DNA from: Candidatus Brocadiaceae bacterium
GTDB lineage: Bacteria; Planctomycetota; Brocadiia; SM23-32
Length of the DNA: 7,307 nt
NCBI GenBank assembly: GCA_003551785.1
Contig: PUNP01000522.1
Location: forward strand, 1 to 7,307
Direction of reading: 5' to 3'
Under the pieces are notes generated by a model that searched no databases, was not told the DNA's origin, and saw only the letters and a list, made by a program, of their open reading frames with translations. A program made the translations under genes and the position numbers. This document shows positions 5,329-7,307 of this stretch, one piece after another (positions within the stretch are counted from its first letter, which is position 1; each line of letters starts with the position of its first letter).

Positions 5329-7307
5329 TCAATCTTCAATAAACTTCTGAATTTCCTCAATATAATTTTTCAGAGTTTCCTCAAACTCGGCATAATAGAA
5401 ATGGCTGTGATAAAAAGGTTCAGCGGCGCCGCGGTCGATCAGGTATGATCTGCCCAATTCCGGATCGAACTCCGGTATTGCTATTCTGCGCCCGACCTGG
5501 AAGTTTTCCAATCGCTGAATGGCCTCTCTGTCGTTAATATTCAGCATTTCTCGAACGACGATAGCGGTTTGCAGCCGTTCAAGCTCACGCCTGTTGCTTA
5601 TCATAAGAGCGATGCGCGGCCGGGTCAGGCCGTCCACTTGGCCGAGTTCGTGAAGTCTTTTTTCGGCTTCAGACTGGTTTCGGATATGTTCCATTCTGAT
5701 TTCGGCGACCGGATAAGCGATTTCTGTATCGTGTTCCTCATGGTCAGGAACATCGAAGGTGATGTACATTACTTTCTTAGGATAACCTTTTTCCAGGTAT
5801 TCTTCCACTGGAGTATCTCCAGCTAACTTGCTGAGCATTCTGGAGAGGGTGGAAACGCTGAATCCTGCCGGATCGTCTTTATTTTCGGTAAACATGATAA
5901 GCCTTCCGGGGTCGATATTCTTGTACAATTCCAGTTTACGAACGACGCTGTATAACATGCGGTTGATGACGGCACTTTCTCCGGGTATTGCTCCGTCAGC
6001 CACGGCATCAAAGGGAGGTTTTTGTGCCGCTTCGGGGTTTTTGTCGACAAAATCACGAGCTTTTTGCAATATCCGCTGGATTTCGGGTCGTGCCAGGACA
6101 AAGTCGAGGTCGTACACGTCTTCGGCTTTCAGGGTATAAGTTCCCCTGAACAGCTCGAGATCAAAAAAGTCAAACAAGTCACTGTCTTTGGGCATTATAG
6201 GCCTGTCGGAAGCCGTTGGCTTCAGTACTCTCGGGGTCAGGACGATGATCACTTCTCTTTTTTGCTGTTCTGAACGTTCACGTCGGAAAAGCCTTCCTAA
6301 CAGCGGAATGTCACCAAGCAGAGGCACTTTTGACGTTGTCGTTTCTTTGTCTTCCCTTATTAAACCGCCAATGATGAAGGGGTGGTTATTGCGGATACGG
6401 GCGATAGTTTCCACGATGCGCCTTTCGATTTCAGGGGCGACATCAATATCTAAAAATTCCATGTATTCCAGGTCTTCACTGACTTCGGTCTGCACCTGGA
6501 GCGTGACCCATTCACCGGTGCGGTCAACTCTCGGTTTTATATTGAGAATTATTCCTACGTCTTCGTACCGGACATCAAAATCTATTCTGTCGGCGTCGAA
6601 GAAATCTTTGATTTCAAAAATCGGAATTTCTTTCATTATTTCGATTTTTGCATTCCGGTTATCCAGTGTCAGGACAGACGGAGCGGACAATACTTCGGCT
6701 ACCCGATCATCAATCAGTGCACTTAACCTGGAACGAAAAAACTCAGGTGTTCCATCACCGGTCAGGCGGAGCATGGAAAAACCTAAATCCAATCCATCTT
6801 CATAAAAAAAAGAACCTGTTCGTTCACGTCTGAATCGGTCATCGCCTGTGAGTTGCGAACTGTCATCGCCTTCATACCAATCGTATTCCATTCCCAAGCG
6901 TTGTATACCACGTTCTGAAATCTCAACAACCATCGCTTCAATCTGAACCTGAGTCGCTTGTATATCTATTTTTTCATCCAGTAATTTTATCAGGTCAAGA
7001 TACTCACGGCTGCCCTCCGTGCCTGGATCGTAGACGATCCCGATACGCTGATGCGGCGCGCCGTCACCGATACCGTCAAGACGTCCCTGGCCGACTACAG
7101 ATACATTTTGTGAGTCGGGCATGGGGAATATCGCCGGGAGATCATGCTCACTGATAGGGAATTGTGGTTTGCCGACATTATAGCCGGCAGATCCCAATAT
7201 ATCCAGGCATTTTTCAGCTTCAAGGTAGCTTAATTGATGAAAGACTATTTCCAGCTCCTGACGTGTGAAACTGCGGGGTTCCTCTCCGTTTGCCATACTT
7301 ATTATTA
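5329..7307 (-). CDS. GspD/PilQ-type outer-membrane secretin with long C-terminal extension (5' end outside window)
   Basis: Subunit of a ring-shaped outer-membrane channel of the type II secretion / type IV pilus class. Residues are numbered from the ATG at 7296. Residues 15-125 look like N-domain modules leading into QVQIEAMVVEISERGIQRLG (116-135). The secretin core (about 190-357) has LSAPSVLTLDNRNAKI (203-218), PFIIGGLIRED (306-316), VPLLGDIPLLGRLFR (324-338) and EVIIVLTPRVL (348-358), all family hallmarks. Residues 360-655 are an extension I do not recognise, with a charged helical stretch around 535-595, a VGRRIAIPEF phrase (601-610) and an aromatic/acidic tail (YHSHFYYAEFEE). The ATG at 7296 is probably not the start. 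It has no ribosome site or signal peptide, and the frame is open to the edge as I-I-S-M-A-N-G, where SMA followed by NGEEP looks like a signal-peptidase cleavage site. The gene is therefore annotated as 5'-partial. The Ig/CFI-box gene follows 89 bases downstream. No ATPase, pilin or assembly gene is visible in the window. Confidence 0.92.
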   Translation of the reverse strand, partial: IISMANGEEPRSFTRQELEIVFHQLSYLEAEKCLDILGSAGYNVGKPQFPISEHDLPAIFPMPDSQNVSVVGQGRLDGIGDGAPHQRIGIVYDPGTEGSREYLDLIKLLDEKIDIQATQVQIEAMVVEISERGIQRLGMEYDWYEGDDSSQLTGDDRFRRERTGSFFYEDGLDLGFSMLRLTGDGTPEFFRSRLSALIDDRVAEVLSAPSVLTLDNRNAKIEIMKEIPIFEIKDFFDADRIDFDVRYEDVGIILNIKPRVDRTGEWVTLQVQTEVSEDLEYMEFLDIDVAPEIERRIVETIARIRNNHPFIIGGLIREDKETTTSKVPLLGDIPLLGRLFRRERSEQQKREVIIVLTPRVLKPTASDRPIMPKDSDLFDFFDLELFRGTYTLKAEDVYDLDFVLARPEIQRILQKARDFVDKNPEAAQKPPFDAVADGAIPGESAVINRMLYSVVRKLELYKNIDPGRLIMFTENKDDPAGFSVSTLSRMLSKLAGDTPVEEYLEKGYPKKVMYITFDVPDHEEHDTEIAYPVAEIRMEHIRNQSEAEKRLHELGQVDGLTRPRIALMISNRRELERLQTAIVVREMLNINDREAIQRLENFQVGRRIAIPEFDPELGRSYLIDRGAAEPFYHSHFYYAEFEETLKNYIEEIQKFIED

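Noticed and set aside
6188..6805. Plus-strand open frame of 205 codons
   Set aside because: It is entirely antisense to the conserved secretin core; serine/arginine/isoleucine-rich composition is typical of a shadow frame.
6798..6805. T8 coding-strand tract in the secretin as a slippage site
   Set aside because: It encodes Phe-Phe in a variable loop and the frame is intact on both sides; nothing beyond the run itself supports a regulatory role.

Overview
The window carries five protein-coding genes, all on the minus strand, so transcription runs from high to low coordinates. A secretin and a secreted C-terminal sorting-domain (CFI-box) protein indicate a diderm (Gram-negative-type) bacterium. 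Moderate base composition and a layout matching no operon I recognise suggest a poorly sampled, possibly uncultured lineage. I cannot assign a phylum from the sequence.

Layout in transcription order. (1) 7307-5329: a GspD/PilQ-type outer-membrane secretin, open at the right edge, so its signal peptide lies outside the window. It has an unrecognised C-terminal extension of about 295 residues. (2) 5239-3350: a secreted protein with a long signal peptide, two Ig-like domains, three InlB/PEGA-like beta repeats and a CFI-box C-terminal domain. (3) 3363-1600: a fused ABC exporter (membrane domain plus ATPase) whose start overlaps the end of gene 2 by 14 bases. (4) 1329-325: trpD, anthranilate phosphoribosyltransferase. 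(5) 312-1: the N-terminal part of a DUF523/TudS-like iron-sulfur protein, cut by the left edge.

Genes 1-3 are closely spaced and probably form an envelope/secretion transcription unit. Genes 4-5 are only 12 bases apart and form a second unit. Between the units is the only non-coding stretch of note (about 270 bases). It contains two inverted copies of a GTAG-headed hairpin whose stems covary around an identical TTTCAA loop. This is the architecture of a REPIN (paired REP elements mobilised by a RAYT transposase), and it may also terminate the upstream unit.

Start sites were revised where the sequence allows: trpD at 1329 and the CFI-box protein at 5239 (both with good Shine-Dalgarno sequences), and the ABC exporter at 3363 by translational overlap. 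I see no tRNA, rRNA, CRISPR array, transposase gene or clear sigma-70 promoter. The most unusual items are the REPIN-like element, the secretin's C-terminal extension, and the pairing of a secretin with a CFI-box surface protein and an exporter.
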